Numbered from the stretch's first letter, positions 36,731 to 48,218 are shown. The stretch is DNA of 64,000 nucleotides from Karalla daura (GCA_029224185.1 CM055192.1:23352226-23416225), one strand, 5' to 3'. The notes: generated by a model from the letters alone, not told the origin. Translations and numbers: made by a program.

Positions 36731-36760
36731 AGATAAGGAGACCCCTGAAATCAAGCGGGC
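36731..36760 (-). CDS. Candidate 30-bp microexon (weak)
   Basis: On the minus strand a pyrimidine-rich acceptor (CTGCTCTGCTGCCAG) precedes 30 bases that are open in phase 0, reading ARLISGVSLS, followed by the donor GTGAGTGC. The length is a multiple of three and it lies downstream of the other minus-strand candidates. Two splice motifs this close can arise by chance in 128 kb of strand, so it is only a candidate. The parent gene is unknown. Confidence 0.18.
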
Positions 36761-38138
36761 CTGGCAGCAGAGCAGATTGAGAGTCAGAGCTCAGCGCCCA
36801 GGAGGTGCCCAGAGGCTATGAATGCTGCAGATAGCACCACCGGATAGCCAGCGAGGGGAGTCAGACAACGTGAAACTTCCTGCCCTCGTTAGCAGACTTT
36901 CCTTTGCTCCGAACAATGCCCCCGCCCCCACACTACCACTGCCGAGCCCCCTCCACCCCTGTTTCTGCCCTCTCTCTCTCTCTGAATCCTCCTCCTTTCA
37001 GATGAAGAGAAGGCCTCGTTCCCTGCCGACTCAAACTGACAGCTCGAGCCAAAGGGCTCCACAAGCTTTTTTGGAAGGTCTTGTTTGTTTTCATCCATCT
37101 GTGAGTATGTGGCCGCTGGGGAATAGGAATGTGACATGTTCTATTAAAACAAAATATAAAAAAAAAAAGATAGCGCAGAGATCAAGGTCTTTTGAAGTTA
37201 AGCTTTGTTCAGCGCTTTAACTGCAGTCCTTTGAGGCAGATTAACGATGACAAACCATTTATAGTTGTTTTGTTTGTCAGGATGATTGCTTCCAAGCTGT
37301 AATAAGAACTGCCATATGCCAGTCATCAGCTAAAAGTAGCACGCTTTAAAGAATGTTCCTCTTATGAGTTCGCCTTTAAGCAAAGGACATAAAGGACGGC
37401 CGCTGTCTCTATTACCCTGAGACTAGACACATCATTGAAACAATGGTAGGGGAAGAGCATAAATTTACGGTTCCAAAACGCACTGGGGCAAGGCAACAGA
37501 TGCTTTCAAGGGATAAAAATAGTCCTTCTCTGACAAATTGAGAACTAGTGTATGTTTGAAAAGGATTGGGATGACATGCTCCATGGCATCACTAAATATT
37601 CCTCTCTGGCATATTTACCTAGAACAACACTCTACATATTCTTTGACAAAAAAAAATATCTCCCCAACTCCTATTAATACACAGTCACGACAAATCATAA
37701 GATGTTGAAGTGCTTCGGATTTGCCTTTAAGTGTGAATGCACCTTGTTTTCTGCGGTGGTAAGAATTTGTATTTATTGCATAGATGCGGGGGCCTTTAAA
37801 AGGCTTTTAGGCATATTGTCACACATATACAATATGTGAGCAAAAGGATCCTCCACTGACAGTCTCTGGAGGAAGATATAAAATTCTGACAGCCAAATTG
37901 CAGCACCGGCGAGCAGCGCTGATCGATGCCAATAAAACGAGGCTCTTTTCGCCAAGGTAGCGCAGGACACCTTCCCACAATTTAATCAGTCAGTCAGCCA
38001 GAATTAATGTTCCTAATATCATGATTTCTCCATTACTCTATTTAACATAATTAAAATGTCGAGCGCCGGGGCCATAAAGCGGGTCGTTGGAGATTGTAAT
38101 TCTGCCGTAAAGCTATGAAGCATGAAAATGCCACTTAC
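36761..38138. other. Unique non-coding DNA, candidate regulatory sequence near 37980-38130
   Basis: A CT-rich patch covers 36900-37000 and a poly-A 37159-37168. From 37980 to 38130 the sequence has many TTAAT, CATAAT, TTAAAATG and CCATAAA cores and no repeat character, and it directly abuts the candidate microexon's donor side. The 132-codon plus-strand frame at 36822 is not supported. Confidence 0.4.
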
Positions 38139-38174
38139 CGAGTAGCCACGGCCTGACAGCGAGTGAGTGGAACT
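38139..38174 (-). CDS. Candidate 36-bp microexon
   Basis: On the minus strand the acceptor CCTCTCTCTCCCTACAG is followed by 36 bases and then the near-consensus donor GTAAGTGG. The 36 bases are open in phase 0 and encode SSTHSLSGRGYS. Acceptor and donor are the best-matched pair I found in the window. Length divisible by three and a Ser-rich peptide fit a regulated neuronal-type microexon, which would add 12 residues without shifting the frame. It lies on the same strand as the candidate exons at 42725-42826 and 48081-48218 and has the same phase. The parent gene was not recognised. Confidence 0.4.
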
Positions 38175-38884
38175 CTGTAGGGAGAGAGAGGAGAACAGGG
38201 ATGACCTTTAAGGAGCGTTTCACTCGCTGACACAGACATGATGAAGCAGCGCCGCTTTAATATCAATATTCACGTTAACCTTTTACCCGCCCCGCCATGT
38301 ACCCCACGCCCGCACCCATCACTCCCATACATCCTGACCTCTTCCATGGGGATACCGAGCGGCACTGGCTCAAAAGACAATCACTCATGTCCTCCTGAGA
38401 GACTTAATTGTTGCCAGGCATCATAGAAAGATACAATGGAAAATGGAATATAATAGAGCTGCATGGATGCACTTCATTCTACTATATGCAACAAACGAAA
38501 ACATTTAGAGACTCTAACTTTTCTTATCTTTGCCTACTGTTTATGCAGCATGTTGCAGTGAGGGTAAAGAATGAGTGTCACCATTAACCTGTTTAAATTC
38601 ACTTCCATTGGTCCATTGGTTACATTGGTGAACATATGAGAGTGAGTACATTCCTTGCATTGGCAGTAAGAAAAAAGATAAAAATAAAAATTTTGGTAGT
38701 TGCTGTTTTGAGGATGAGTTACAGCTCTGGTAAAGCCAAAGGTATTTCTCTATTAGTATCCTATATTAGCTCTAGTATTTGCACTTTTGGCACCAAGAAG
38801 AAACATGGTTGATATTAAAACATATATCTTAAAGCGTAATGCTATAATGATGGAGAGAAGGTATTGCTACTTCAGAGAGTAGCC
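38175..38884. other. Unique non-coding DNA
   Basis: No further exon or repeat recognised. The sequence turns AT-rich after 38400. Confidence 0.5.
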
Positions 38885-39107
38885 ACACAGCGGCTCAGCT
38901 CTTCATGCAAACTCTTTATATAGTGTGTGTATGTACTTCTCTTGGGACTATGGTTTCCTCCCACAGCCCAAAAAGATGCATTAATGCTGATAGACTGAAC
39001 TGCCCCTAGGTATGTGTGCATGAATGTGTGTGCCCTGTGATGGACTTGTGACCTGTCCAGGATGTATTCACTGCCTCTGTGTGAGCAGTGAGATAATGGA
39101 TGGATAA
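38885..39107 (+). repeat. Decayed retroposon with ATGGATGG tail
   Basis: Shared landmarks appear in order: CAGCGGCTCAGCTCTTCATGCAAACTC, TGGTTTCCTCCCACAGCCCAAAAAGATGCA, CTGCCCCTAGGTATGTGTG, CCCTGTGATGGACTTGTGACCTGTCCAGGATGTATTCACTGCCTC and AGATAATGGATGGAT. This is the best-preserved plus-strand copy of the family in the window and it reaches the tail. Confidence 0.75.
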
Positions 39108-40496
39108 TTCAGACTGCAAACACGTGCAAACAGTATGAAATGGGTGTAATTCCTTTTACTGGCACTATTCTGTGGCATCATTATTAAAATGTAATGTTTT
39201 GGAAGCAAACCAATCATTCCACATTATGTTATATTAGCTCCTTTAGTGCTCTGGATAAATATCTCTTCAAACATTTAGGGAAGTGTTTTAGCCTATCAGA
39301 CTCCTCCAATGTCCTCTAATGCAGTCCACCAAATGGGGACAAGAGCAGATGGAGACCTAGAAAGCTGCGTTTTGTCCAGTTCTCTGGTGCTGTCTGTCAG
39401 CGCCCAGCACGAATACCAATCTCCAGATCCCTCCCTCCACTTCCACTTTTCACTTCTTTTATTCCTCTGTCTAGATTGGCAATTTCTCCCCCCCCGGTCT
39501 CTGGAGGGGACTTTTCTGCTAGACCAATTTCAACCATAGGTCCACCTCCAATCCAAACGACCTCCCCCACACCTTCAACACTACTGCCTCCCTTGTTTTG
39601 CACCCTCCCCAAACCCCCTCATCCATTCTCCCACACCTGCTCTTGGCCTAAGCCCTCATCAACGCCTGTGTGCCCCTCTGATTCGCAGGACGGCTCCTGT
39701 GGTGACGATTAGGGAGGAGTCCTGCCGCGAACCGGAAAGCAGGCTCTGCGGGAATCAAAAGACTATTCCCGCTCCGCTCAGCCTCTCTGCTCTCCCCTCT
39801 ACACCGATCGGAGAGGAGGCCAGATGAGAAGGCAGGAAGAGCTGCACAGAAGGCGAAATCTGTGGATACAAAAGGGCCAAAAGTGGGTTCCAGTCTGTGT
39901 CTGCGTGCACATGTGAGTGCACTTAAATATGCCTGTATATCCATGTGTTTGTGTGCACGAGGGCATATGTGCGTAGGTGCGGGGAGGCCAAGGCCATTTG
40001 GAATTAGCCTTACTGTGTAGAGTTCATTCAACTTGGAGCATTCTGAGTAAAAAGAGAGGCTTATTTAAATGATAATGAGGGACAATCCATTGGATTTAGT
40101 GCCGGTGAAGGGAGGAAAAGAGGGGAGGGAACGGGGGATCCATTAAAACGCCAGCGGTTCATAAGCCATAGGGTCGGCATCCAGCTAAACACTCTCTCTT
40201 AAAAGCCATTATACATGGCTCTCAATGGATTTCTGCAGCGCTTAGGACTTCAAAAGGATTTAAGAACCCGCCCCAGAGAGGGAGTGTGGGGGAGGGAAGA
40301 GGACGTGTATGTGTGTGTGTGTGTGTAGGTCTGTGTGTTTGTGTGTGGTGGTTATGTTGGTTGGTGGCAGGAGGGATGGGGCGGATGCTGGCGGCATTTA
40401 AGGGTTAACTAAACAGCCCCGGAGAAGAGAAATGTTGCTAAATCCACCCCCTAATCCTCTCCCCATTTCCATGGCCCCTCCTCCACTCTCCTTGCA
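39108..40496. other. GC-rich unique DNA with C-rich, acceptor-like tracts
   Basis: A strong acceptor-like tract (TTTTATTCCTCTGTCTAG) ends at 39474 and is followed by a 79-codon frame to a TAG at 39710-39712. The frame is Pro/Ser/Thr-rich and reflects C-rich composition; I do not call it a gene. A 127-codon minus-strand frame overlaps at 39648-40031. A (TG)n run lies at 40307-40326 with an interrupted continuation to about 40350. Confidence 0.4.
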
Positions 40497-40515
40497 AAAA
40501 AAAAAAAAAAAAAAC
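40497..40515 (+). repeat. Poly-A run
   Basis: About 18 A residues. No retroposon body or target duplication could be recognised beside it. Confidence 0.85.
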
Positions 40516-42523
40516 AAGAAAAACATGGCGACAAGAGGGGAGGGTCCGGTTCACCGTCTCTCTGCCCACACTATTGGTTTTTGTAGATGCAGGGAGGCCA
40601 AGGGGCGGACCAATGAGAGGCCGTTGGAGCATGATGAACAACGGGATGGGAACATCTACGCGGGCCTTCCGTGGCAGGATGATCAGGTAGCTGGGTGGGT
40701 CTGGGACGCATGTGGGTGGGTGTGGGTGGATACAGGAGGGTGTTAGAGCCCCTGACAGCACCACAACTGCTGCCCTCTCCTCCACAGGACACAGATGCAG
40801 AGGAGCCCCCTGCTCCTCCTCCTCCGCCACCTCACATTTCCCTAATCCCTGTGTGGCTTAGTGCCGGGGCCCCGCTGCACTGCAGGCACAATTACCTAGT
40901 CAAAATAAACAGATAAAGACCCAACCATGGCAATGAACAAACAGCATCCCCTGCAATTTTTTTTCTACCCCCGCCCCCCCCAACCCCGCTCCCAAATTGA
41001 TGCATGACTGTTTTTACAGGCGGGCAGGCGGGCGCGTCCGCACGTCGCATTTGTCTCTATTTCCTTTGGCGGTAAGACAAGAGAAATCCATTTTACTCGT
41101 TGCAGACGCGGCATCATTAGTTAAGAGCTCTTAAAGCTGGGGAGCCACTTTGATGTGGTGGAGCGTGTTTTACGAAAATTAGCAGCGCTCTCAGTGCGGT
41201 GGCGGAGATTTCATGGAGCTGAAAAAAATAAGAATTACAGGGGAGACTGTGACGCTGTGTTGGTGAGGAAAGTCGCTGTGTGCGTGTGCCACGTACAGGC
41301 CTGCAGTGAGTAAAATACAAGAGAGGAGGACAGACAGACAGCCCGACGGATAAATGTACGCAGAAAGGTAAAGGCAGGCAGAGGGGAGGGAGATGGAGAC
41401 ATACAGATGCTGTGGCTACAGTGATCAGCATCTGTGCACCATGTATTTGCCAGCAGATTAGAGAGACATGCCACATCTAACACCGTCGGCGATTACAGCG
41501 TGCAATTTTCAACAGTGCACCTCCATCCCCGCAAACACCACCATCACTTCTACCCTCACCCCATCATCCTTACTCCCCACCACACACACACCTCCCTCCC
41601 CTTCCCTCCCTTCCTTCCTTCTTGGTGCTTGTCGTATATCCCTGTCAGAGCTGTCAACGGGCTTCGCTCTTTTATCTGACAAGCCCGCCTCTTCCTCCTG
41701 ACTTTTTCATTAAAAGACAGCCTTTTACACGAATTCAAGAGAAACAGTACGAGGGGAGGCGATGGAGGAGGGAGTGGTGGTGGTGGTGGATGGGGGTGTG
41801 TGTGGGGGGGGGTAGAGCAGCGTACAAGAGAAACAGAACAGCAAGGCTTAGAGAGAAAAGAGGATGAAGATAGGAAAAATTAGGCTGGGTGATTTTTTTT
41901 CCTTTATCGGGCTGGAATTTCAATTGCAACGCTGAATAGCTTAAAACAATGTATTTAATAACTTCATTAAAATCTTTTTCTTTCCATCATTTTACCCCTG
42001 CTGGAGGAGGAAGCTGCATATTTTTCTTCCTCTCCTTTTCTCTCCCTCTCCTCCTGCTGCTTTCGTCAGCTAAATGAGCAGTCTGATTGAATTTAGTTAG
42101 GTTTGGGAGGCCTGCTTGACAGGCATTAGTTAGGAAGCATATTTCTACATTCATTTAAAATGAGCCGCTTGGGATTTTGCATAAATTCTCATTACTTCCC
42201 CTGTATCTAAATTGCATTATTTCATCACTTATGCTGAACCAATGCCTGGCCTCCATTTTCCTCTGCCACCTACTCATCCTCTAAATGGGCTGGCATATGG
42301 GTGCAGGCGCAGCGATAATTGGAATAGTTTCTTTAACTCGTTGCATTCTGGGGTTGACAAGGTCAGCCCGCACCTGGCTGAACCGCGTCAGGTCATGTCT
42401 ACATTTAACCGCGCCGTGCTTTAAATAATGCCAGGCCGGCTAGGTTATGCTGTGTTACCAGCCTAATCATTTCCTGTCTGTGTGCTGCCAGCCGACCAGT
42501 CTTTTCCCTGACGTGCTGGGGAT
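40516..42523. other. GC-rich unique DNA with polypurine and polypyrimidine tracts
   Basis: Two opposed sets of frames exist here. On the plus strand an ATGGCG start at 40524 could be joined through a weak GTAGCT donor to an acceptor ending at 40787; on the minus strand the frames 40438-40830 and 41117-41476 overlap it. A good minus-strand acceptor (TTTTACTCACTGCAG) lies near 41303-41317. None has a matching donor of quality or a recognisable protein, so no gene is called. CT-rich and GT-rich runs lie at 41519-41622 and 41760-41815. Confidence 0.35.
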
Positions 42524-42646
42524 TTATGAGGTGATACCGGGAAACAGCAGGCGCTTCAGCACCGGCTGCCCTCTGATCTTGGCCTCCATGTTGCCGTCGT
42601 CCGTCTGCTCTCTGTATCCCACCTCGGGGGGCCCCCACCTCCTGCT
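42524..42646 (-). CDS. Candidate downstream exon with in-frame stop
   Basis: After the exon at 42725-42826, an intron of 78 bp would run from GTGAGTCC to TTTCACAGGCTAG. The frame kept in phase 0 gives 40 codons from SRRWGPPEVGYREQ through AKIRGQPVLKRLLFPG to TAA at 42526-42524. Third codon positions are strongly G/C-rich, as in the exon before it. Seventy-eight bases is close to the usual minimum for teleost introns. The acceptor's TAG is not optimal and no AATAAA follows closely, so the exon could instead end at the GTATCA donor near 42536. The family is not recognised. Confidence 0.3.
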   Translation of the reverse strand, partial: SRRWGPPEVGYREQTDDGNMEAKIRGQPVLKRLLFPGITS

Positions 42647-42724
42647 CTAGCCTGTGAAAGTGGATAGCCTGGCTCTCGGTAGGAGGTCTGTGGGAAGGGG
42701 GAAAGACCTCAGCTGTGGACTCAC

Positions 42725-42826
42725 CTCGCTGAGCTGCTCCTTGGAGTTGCTCCTGTGCGGTGGGCTCAGCTCCTGCACCGTCTCGTCCTTGCTGACTTTG
42801 ACCGGACGCAGAGCCAGAGGTTTGAT
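42725..42826 (-). CDS. Candidate coding exon, 34 codons, gene not recognised
   Basis: On the minus strand the acceptor TCTTGTCTCCCCCTGCAG is followed by 102 bases and then the donor GAG|GTGAGTCC. The exon is open in phase 0 at both ends and begins IKPLALRPVKVSKDETVQEL, ending RSNSKEQLSE. About 28 of 34 third codon positions are G or C, well above the local average, and the peptide is mixed charged and polar with a possible basophilic kinase or 14-3-3 site (RSNS). It has no repeat or low-complexity character. These three lines together make it the best host-exon candidate in the window. I could not match it to a known family. Confidence 0.5.
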
Positions 42827-43554
42827 CTGCAGGGGGAGACAAGACAAGAGCAAACCTCTATGATCTCAGCTCAGCTTTGCTCCCTGAAAGGCAGTAATTT
42901 ATGGTTACTTATCTGGCATTTGAGAGGCATGAAGGATAATTATTCTTCTACAACTGTTACATATTAAAGGACTATGTCAGTCTGGTATTCTCAACCACAC
43001 TAGCTAAAGCCTGATGTATTTCATAAAAACAGCAAACATGGGTTAGTTTGGTTTTATTTTTGTCAAGGTTTTCATTATAATCTCCTTGTAATATAGCCGC
43101 AGGGAGGAAATGAGTAGAAAAAAAATCTCCCCACATATTGTATTCAGGTCCTGCTGCATGTGTAAACACTGAATTACAGAGTGCTCAAAGAGCCTGATGC
43201 AGCTCCAGTACTCTTGCTCAGTACCAGACTAGGTAATGCTTATATTAACAGACTACAAGTAAAACTGAGAACGATGTCACTTTTGGTATGTAACCTAAGC
43301 TAATACCATATCAGGCAATCTAAAAAACCAGTATAGTTGGTTTTCTACCGATAAATCATTCATCAGTAGAAAATATGAATTTTAATGCAGATATAAATAT
43401 GTATGACCTATAATTAAATAATTGTAAGCTGTTATATTAATTGAATAATTCGGTCCTAAACCCATACCTCAGTGTGGTGCTTATTGGGTGTACATGTTAA
43501 CATTGCTCTTTAATTTGAATAAAACCTCTGACATATTTGACCTTAACATGCATG
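42827..43554. other. Unique non-coding DNA (intron if the minus-strand exons are real)
   Basis: AT-rich sequence with no other splice pair or repeat recognised. Confidence 0.5.
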
Positions 43555-43690
43555 CTTTTGGAGTGGGTAGGAAACTGGAGGACCAAGAGGACACCCATGC
43601 AGACATGGGAAGAATGTGTAAACTCCACAGACAGACCCTCAGCCTGACTGGGGCAACAGCTCAATTCACCACTCAGTCAAGGATTGCCAC
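43555..43690 (-). repeat. Retroposon fragment, minus strand
   Basis: On the minus strand the blocks CTGTGGAGTTTACACATTCTTCCCATGTCTGCATGGGTGTCCT and CCTCCAGTTTCCTACCCACTCC match in order the 'gtttgcatgttctccc...tgcgtgggtttcctccgggtactccggtttcctcccac' part of the fish repeat found elsewhere in this window. Only the middle section remains. Confidence 0.65.
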
Positions 43691-44400
43691 AAGAGAAGAC
43701 ACAATTTTCGGCATCATAGTCTCACTCACTGGGATTTATAACCAGTTTGATGGCTATGCAAAACAATGCAACATTACCAGAATGGCCTGACTTTCAATGG
43801 GACATGGTCCTGCTATTCTTAACCTGAGGGAAACATAAAGTCTGTGTGGTGTCTCACAGCTCAGTGTCAGTTTGTGTTTTGGCTAAATGCAAAGCAGGAG
43901 TGGTTGCAGCAAAAACACACCTGCAATCCTAAACCTCAACCCTCTGCTGTGAACCCTACCAGGCAGCAACTGACTGAATTGTGACTGTACAGTAGATATG
44001 TCACTTCAGGACACTGCTGCACAGTAGCTGCCTTGATGAATGAAACTTATATTGCTCCATTATTATACATTGTTCTTGCCGATGAGCATCTCCCAACTGG
44101 ACCATCATTTGGGCATGAGATGTTCATCTGAACATTGAAAATGTCATAAACACTCAGGAACCAACAGCTAGAAATTGGTATTGTGGAATGCGCCTCTCTC
44201 AGCCTGGTGGTGATGGTGCTGATCAGCTGCAATCAGCAAAATGTTGCAAACTACTGCAATGCTATTAAATCCCAATAAACTCAACACTGACTATTAGAGG
44301 CCAAAGGGTTGGTCTAAAACATACTGTATACTCTCCTACAACAACTACAGCTATATGTAAACAATGAAACTATAATCAGAGCCATGACAAATAATAATTT
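43691..44400. other. Unique non-coding DNA
   Basis: No gene or repeat recognised. Confidence 0.5.
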
Positions 44401-47400
44401 GATAAATTGGTAAAAACAGAATTTGCATCCAGTCACACATCATGATAACCCTAATGCAAACATGGATGGCTTGTTTTATTGCAGACCATCAAGGACCACA
44501 GTTGGCTTGCACCCAAATTCCCAGCCAGATGGGAGGTTGGCGAGCTCAGTAAGAAGGACCCTGGGCTGGCGGAGCCCCGGCCAATCACGACGTCCCGTGC
44601 TGCTTCCCTACATTGGAGTACAGTGGCGATGGCTGCGGGGTGTAATCCATTTGACCAACAGTTTGCGTGTAGCAGCTCCCCTGATGGTGCGCACGCTGCC
44701 TGGCCCCGTTCTCCTGATCTCCACTGTAATTTAAGCAGATCACTGCTACAATTAACCTTTCCCGGTAAATATCAATTATGGCCCCCGGCTGAGCTAGAAT
44801 TAAAAGGGTCATCAGCTAATCTGACAGGTCCTGTGCGCTGCCACCTGGCTGGGAGAGAGGGAGGGAATGAGGGAGGGAGGGAATGAGGGAGGCGGCAGGG
44901 AGAGTGTTTGTCTACCCCCGTGCCCACCAGCTCACATGCCAAGTAGACACAATTCCCTTTTAATTACCCTGCCGCCGCCAGGGCGAGCATACTGATTGGC
45001 CAAGGGGCATTAGCAGTGCGCCGAGGTCAACAGTGACAGGACGGGGGTTGGGCGGGGTGAGCGTGGCGCAGAAGAGAAGGGAACTGCCGCCAAGCAAAAG
45101 CAATCAGGGTGCAGGGATGGAGGGAAGAGAAACCTGCAGGTGGGCCTAATCAGGTTTGACTGCCACCTCTACCCGCCTCTCCCTCCGCCTCTCTCTCAGT
45201 CTGTCTCTCTCTCTCGACTAGCTGTCAGCCTAATCACTCCTTGAATCTCAAAATAGATGGTGGCCTTTTTGATTTCCCCCTCTCAAGGAGAGCAGAAAGA
45301 GAGCAATCCTCCTTGGCAGGCAGGCAGGCAGGCAGGCAGCAGTCAGACAGGCGCAGAGGCAGACACGCCATGTCGAGGTACAGTCGGCGTCAAGTGCAGC
45401 CGTTGATTACTTTGTTTACCCAGCATCAGTGGCGCTGACAAATTCCTGAAGGCGCCCAAAGTGTTTCCCCTCTCCACCAGGACCCAGCAGCAACATTACC
45501 CAGTCAGCAATCAGCTTGGCTATTGATCAGAGCAGGGCGTCTAATTAGCCGCCTAGGTTAATGATGCGGCGTGCGAGGACCATTCCCCGAGCCGCTGTTC
45601 GACAGGACAGGAGAGCAATTGATCTAAGCAGGAATTCACCAACTCTGACAAAAAGATTGGCAACCCTGACTGCCTGTGATTAAGGCAGGGACTAATTTCC
45701 TGTCTGGGGAGGTGTGTAATTGGCCCTAAGCGCCCGACTGTACTGCTTTCATGTGTTGTTTTTGTCCTTTTTTGTGTACTCATTAATGTAAAAGGACAAG
45801 TTGAAGAGCTGGAGGGTGGGGCTAATGGTCTCTGCTGAGAGGGGAAAGGGTTGCCAGCGGTGCTACAGTTCAAGGTCATAATGCGTTTCCACTATGCTTG
45901 AGGTAATGCCATTGTAATGTATTCTGGGAAACCCTAAGGGGGCAGTTCCTGGCTGCCTGGTTGTTTTTAAGGTATTTTGGAACCTCTTTTTTTTTTTTTT
46001 TGGGGGGGGGGTTTGTTTCTTGCATGTCGATTAAGTTTGTTTACATTGAAGATTTGACCTGTGCAGTGCTGGGACAAGGTTAATCAGGTTGAAGCACCCA
46101 GTGAATTTGGATAATCTGTGTGTGTGTGTGTGTGTGTGTCAAGGATTGTTTGACTTAAGACGATAGATGAGATGAAGAAAAAAACACAGCTAAGTTAGTG
46201 CCTGTGTTTTACATGAATAATGTACTGGAAATTAGCTCCATTAGTCTCGGTATTGAACATGTCTGCAGTCCCTCTCTGGAGGCTGCCGCTCTGTGCTCTT
46301 TAATTATCTTCAAAGGGCCCTCCAGCATCTTAATTTCCCCCTAAGTTGAGTAGTGCCGACTTGGGTCTGCTCATTTATACTACTCTAACCCCGGGTGAAG
46401 TCACAACGGCCCCTCCTGCTTAGAAAGTACTCATCCAGGCAAGGATGGAGACAGTACTGGTTAACGTCACTTCACCAGCCACGGTTAACTCCTCTTCCTC
46501 GTTCTCCTTACAGTGTCAATCAATCTGCAGTCTGTCAGCAAGGAGCTGCCGGGTGATGCTTTGTTATCCTGCTGCTTTGATCCTCCCTCCTTCACCTTGC
46601 GGGGGTCTTAGTGGGGCATGGACAGCGATGCGGTCTCCCACCTTTCTCCCCTCTTCAATAAGAGAAGCTGTTAGTCCTGACCTCGCTTTTCTTCCCCGCG
46701 CTGCGGCTTCTCTCGCTCTGCCTCGTCTCTCCCTTATCCTGCCGTCACCTGTCAACAGCGCTCAGGGAGGCTGTGCCTCAGCCTTGTCCCGGTGTCAATC
46801 CTCATTACCCTGGGATCTTGGACCTTGCCCCGCCGCCCGCCCCCTTCCTTTCAAGCTGCCTCGATTCTACTCTGCAATACCGCACTTCAATCTGCTCTCC
46901 GGGCTTCCCGTGCACAGAGCAGGGAGGAGACGAGGGGCAAAACAGAACAGGGAGGGCTGAAGAGGACGGATACAGATCCTTCCTCTAATTTGCTCTGAAA
47001 AGTGTCCTGCGCAAAGGACCCTCACCCCCATTAACCCAGCGACAGGCTGCTACCGCTGCTCAGGGAGGCATCAGCAGAGAGTGTGTGTGTGTATGTGTGT
47101 GAGAGGGGGCCCGATGGTGCAGCAGACGAAGGCATCTCGGCGCTCAGTGCCGGGCTCCGGCACCGGCTCAATCTATCGGCTCATTATCCCCCCCACCCAG
47201 GCTGGGGTGCAGACAAGTGCACTTTAGGGCCACAGGCCAAATTGATTCATCTGCCTTCATTTTCTTCAGGCTCAGAAGTGGCAGCTGCTCGGAGGCAGGG
47301 GGAAGGAGCTCTAAGATGGTGAGAGACAGAGACGGGAGAGAGGGAAGGAGAGAGCGAAAGACAGAGAGAGAGATCTAGGGATCGAATGGGATGAAAAGAG

Positions 47401-48080
47401 GGAGGCAACAAGAGAAAGAGGTGTTCCTGGCTTTGTTCCTCATCCGTGTCTCATTTCACTTTTCCTCTTCCTCTTCCTTCTCCTTCCTCTCTCTCACTCT
47501 ACAGCACAACCAACACCTCCCTGCCTTGAAATCGCTATCGAGACATGCACTCACTCCTGCACCAAGTCCCAAGTTGGAAATTAGCCCAAGGACAAGCCAG
47601 TGGATTTACTACAGGGAGAGCAAATGGATTTTTGCTTTTATTTTGACGAGTCCCAGTGTATCCATTACGCCTTTTAATCATACATTATTCATCGAGCTCG
47701 CCTTATAATAAATGACCACATAAAAGAGGTACACATATTACACAAGGCCTAAAATGCCCCCATAACTCTCTCTCCCTCTCGCCTAGTGCACTCCGAAGTA
47801 CATCACATTTGTTAGCTGGTTCGCAAATAAGAGGCTGTGAAATCGCAGCAAGACGGTATTTCTATTCCAAGCAATGACACCAGGACACGACACCACTCGG
47901 CAAATTAAAAACAACACTTGCGTACAAATGAGGTATGGAGCAAACAAATCGGAGGGCATGACCTATTAGCCATTCAGCACGCGTCCTGCGCGCCACATTT
48001 TGCACTGAGCTAGCCGGGGTGGCCGCCTCGACCGCCCGGCGCTCTAACAAAGCAGTCGACCTGGAAGCGAAGCCGCTTAC
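44401..48080. other. GC-rich unique DNA with many simple tracts
   Basis: Simple tracts are (GGGA)n at about 44860-44893, TC at 45183-45216, (GGCA)n at 45315-45339, T then G runs at 45988-46012, (TG)n at 46119-46139 and GA-rich DNA at 47320-47372. A 171-codon frame at 46445-46960 is the longest here, but has no domain and matches C-rich composition. A strong plus-strand acceptor-like tract ends at 47504 before a 67-codon frame ending at 47708; no donor, domain or partner exon supports it. Confidence 0.4.
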
Positions 48081-48218
48081 TCGGCCTGATTCCCAGCCAA
48101 CAGGGACCTGAGGCTCTCCCGGGTGTCCCACAGGGCCCTGTCTGGAACAGATGAACTGGGGAGAGGAGCACTCCCTGCGGGGCCTCCGGTCTCTCCAATC
48201 ACTCTCACCATATGCCTC
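48081..48218 (-). CDS. Candidate coding exon, 138 bp, gene not recognised
   Basis: On the minus strand the acceptor TTGTTCTCCCACTCCCCCAG is followed by 138 bases (46 codons' worth) and then the donor GCCGA|GTAAGCGG. Two frames are open. Phase 0 starts EAYGESDWRDRRPRRE and ends VGWESGR and would join in frame to the exon at 42725-42826. Phase 1 contains PDRALWDTRESLRSLLAGNQA, a helix-like stretch with slightly higher G/C at third positions, but would run into a stop in that next exon. The frame therefore stays open. Both splice sites are good. No family is recognised. Confidence 0.33.

Noticed and set aside
39475..39712. 79-codon Pro/Ser/Thr-rich frame after TTCCTCTGTCTAG
   Set aside because: The acceptor is good but composition alone explains the peptide, and minus-strand frames overlap; too weak to call.
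40524..40916. Possible two-exon plus-strand gene starting ATGGCG at 40524
   Set aside because: The needed donor (GTAGCT) is poor, the second part is a poly-Pro stretch, and a minus-strand frame of 130 codons covers the same DNA.
46445..46960. 171-codon plus-strand frame
   Set aside because: Longest ATG frame outside the hAT and repeat blocks, but no domain or splice context is visible, a minus-strand frame overlaps it, and its Ser/Pro/Leu content follows from C-rich DNA.
47505..47708. 67-codon frame after a strong acceptor-like tract on the plus strand
   Set aside because: The pyrimidine tract is part of a CT-rich low-complexity run, and no partner exon or polyadenylation signal was found.
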